From assembly GCA_028287455.1 (NCBI GenBank), contig JAQBPP010000067.1:1-6410 (forward strand): a DNA stretch of 6,410 bases. Direction: 5' to 3'. A program made the position numbers and the translations under genes. Position 1 is the stretch's first letter, and each line of letters begins with the position of its first letter. The notes under the pieces were generated by a model. It saw only the letters and a program-made list of their open reading frames with translations. It was not told where the DNA came from and did not search any database. This stretch comes from Bacilli bacterium (lineage in GTDB: Bacteria; Bacillota; Bacilli; Tumebacillales; JAQBPP01). Of this stretch, positions 4,803 through 6,410 are shown piece by piece.

Positions 4803-6410
4803 CTAACACTTGCTGTAACCGCAAGCCTCGCATTCCTGGCAGCCGCCTTGCCGAACCAGCGAGTGTTGGTGGCACTGCGGGCAGTAATCTTTGCCAGTTG
4901 TATACTGACGCAAATCAATGCGTTCCGGTTGGATTTCCGAGTGTACTTCTTCCGAAGCAGATGTTTCCGCGTGCACCAAATGACGCATGGGGAACGTTTC
5001 GGAATGCTCGATCAACGACTTCGCAATCGCATCCGGGACAGAGGAAATGCGGCGATCGCCAAAGCCTACCGAAGAAGAACCGCCAATGCCTGAGAAGTGG
5101 CGAACCAAGACGGCCTCTTTGTTCGGATTCTGCGAATCCATCAGATACAGCGTAATCGCTCTGCCCAGCGCCTCATTGGCCGCATACACTTCAGAACCCG
5201 CCTTGCCGATATTCACAAAAATTTCACGAGCCAAACCTTCACTTGGATCATCGTTGATCGTAATGAACGCAGTTCCGAGCGGTGTTTCCTTCTTATAGGT
5301 CGCTCCATACAGCACATCAGGGCGTTTGCGTTTGCTGTAACCGCCTCTTACTGCCTGCTGATTTCCCGCATCTGCTTGCGCTGCTGGCACAGCTGCTTCT
5401 GCAGAACCGAATGCTGCTGAGGTGCATTGCCCTTCAGTGTCTTGTTCCTCGTTGGAGGAGTCTTCCTTAAGAGTGAGCACTTGTTCGCTGCGAGAGCCAT
5501 CCCGATAGATTGTGACCCCTTTACAGCCGAGATCATAAGCTAAATCATATAATTTCTTCGTATCTTCAACCGTGTAAGAGTTTGGCGCATTGCAGGTCTT
5601 GGAAATCGAGCTGTCAATCCACGTTTGCAAAGCGGCTTGCACTTTGACGTGATCGACAGGTGTCAAATCCATCGCCGTGACGAAGTAATCCGGCAGATCC
5701 TCTTCATTCGGAAAAGCCTCTTTGAAATCATCGATAATTTGCGCGTTCTCTTCGAACATGCCAAGGCGAGAATTCCGGTAGTAACTCCAAGCGTAATAAG
5801 GCTCACAACCGGTGGCACAGCCCACCATGGTGCCGGTAGTGCCGGTAGGTGCGATCGTCATGGTGGTCACATTGCGCACGCCGTACTTCGCGATTGCTTC
5901 TGTGATATGGGGCTTGTGCGCTGCCATCGTTTGCATATAACCTGAAGCCAGATATTTCTCAGCATCAAATGCTGGGAACGGACCGTTTTCTTTGGCCAGC
6001 TCAATGGATTCCAGGTAACACCACTCCGCCATGAGTCCCATTAGAACATCCACAAACTTGGTAGATTGATCCGTTCCGTAACGAATGCCGCACTGGATCA
6101 GCATATCGTGCAGACCCATAATGCCAAGGCCCACACGCCGTTCTGCCAATTGATTTTTACGGTTTTCCTCAAAGGGATAATACGTTGCGTCAATAACCGC
6201 ATCCTGAAAACGCAGTCCGGCACGGGTAGTGTCTTCCAGCTCTTCCCATTTAATATGGTGCAGCAGATAGTCAGTTTCGCCTGCATCGAAGTGCGTAAGC
6301 AGCAGTCCGCGGATGTACTCTTCCTTGATCGGATCCGCGAAGCTTGCAGCCCGATCCTGACCACGGAAACCGACTGTAAACCGAGACAGCACAACGGCAC
6401 CCAGGTTGCA
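4803..6410 (-). CDS. nrdJ: Adenosylcobalamin-dependent (class II) ribonucleotide reductase, C-terminal part
   Basis: Reduces ribonucleotides to deoxyribonucleotides with a B12-derived radical, without needing oxygen. The frame is open to the right edge, so the start lies outside; 535 residues are visible. They begin CNLGAVVLSRF, whose Cys matches the second Cys of the active-site redox pair in class I/II enzymes; the N-x-C-x-E radical site lies beyond the edge. Visible barrel motifs include RRVGLGIMGLHDML and the phosphate-binding loop APTGTTGTMVG (visible residues about 187-197), then KTCNAPNSYTVED and KGVTIYRDGSR. An acidic/Ala-rich linker (about 316-356) leads to a TSCPD-type domain (RPDVLYGATYK onward, 363-470). 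The tail has CPQC, then CQEC, and ends CGYSKC, a pair expected to re-reduce the active site and a possible zinc-binding set. This tail and the TSCPD domain are typical of the long B12-type NrdJ. The stop is TAG, and a long hairpin terminator follows. No cobalamin riboswitch is visible; it would be upstream, out of view. Confidence 0.95.
   Translation of the reverse strand, partial: CNLGAVVLSRFTVGFRGQDRAASFADPIKEEYIRGLLLTHFDAGETDYLLHHIKWEELEDTTRAGLRFQDAVIDATYYPFEENRKNQLAERRVGLGIMGLHDMLIQCGIRYGTDQSTKFVDVLMGLMAEWCYLESIELAKENGPFPAFDAEKYLASGYMQTMAAHKPHITEAIAKYGVRNVTTMTIAPTGTTGTMVGCATGCEPYYAWSYYRNSRLGMFEENAQIIDDFKEAFPNEEDLPDYFVTAMDLTPVDHVKVQAALQTWIDSSISKTCNAPNSYTVEDTKKLYDLAYDLGCKGVTIYRDGSRSEQVLTLKEDSSNEEQDTEGQCTSAAFGSAEAAVPAAQADAGNQQAVRGGYSKRKRPDVLYGATYKKETPLGTAFITINDDPSEGLAREIFVNIGKAGSEVYAANEALGRAITLYLMDSQNPNKEAVLVRHFSGIGGSSSVGFGDRRISSVPDAIAKSLIEHSETFPMRHLVHAETSASEEVHSEIQPERIDLRQYTTGKDYCPQCHQHSLVRQGGCQECEACGYSKC

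Noticed and set aside
4748..5945. Several plus-strand ORFs of 62-135 codons
   Set aside because: They lie opposite the ribonucleotide reductase gene, whose protein is clearly conserved; they show no domain-like composition and are shadows.

Overview
The window looks like chromosomal DNA from a low-to-mid GC Gram-positive bacterium of the Bacilli. The evidence is the strong AAGGAG/GGAGG ribosome sites, GTG and TTG starts, a tRNA-Lys(CTT) with encoded CCA, a B12-dependent ribonucleotide reductase with a Cys-rich tail, a two-HKD cardiolipin synthase, and a dltD remnant. An Alicyclobacillus/Tumebacillus-like lineage is a guess from this combination; no marker in the window settles it.

Layout, left to right. 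(1) The 3' two-thirds or so of an ABC-transporter extracellular solute-binding protein (+), ending in a terminator hairpin. (2) Convergent to it, a thioredoxin-reductase-like FAD oxidoreductase (-), with an intrinsic terminator just upstream of its start. (3) tRNA-Lys(CTT) (-) with a good sigma-A-type promoter. (4) About 500 bases with no intact gene, 1816-2311. They hold the tRNA promoter, a decayed C-terminal fragment of dltD (+) broken by an in-frame TAA, and the promoter and leader of the next gene. (5) A 278-residue Gln/Ser-rich protein of unknown function (+), TTG start, with an ordered-looking N-terminal part and short Leu-rich helical blocks separated by Q/S/N/G-rich linkers. (6) Six bases away and convergent, cardiolipin synthase (-). 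(7) A 23-bp perfect hairpin plus U-run, which is the terminator of (8), the C-terminal 535 codons of adenosylcobalamin-dependent ribonucleotide reductase (-), running off the right edge.

The genes do not form one pathway. They are single housekeeping or transport units, mostly with their own signals: sugar uptake, thiol redox, translation, membrane lipid synthesis and dNTP synthesis. The least explained items are the Q/S-rich protein, the dltD relic beside the tRNA, and the terminator lying only 34 bases before the oxidoreductase start. I found no convincing new multi-gene system, CRISPR array or intact mobile element.
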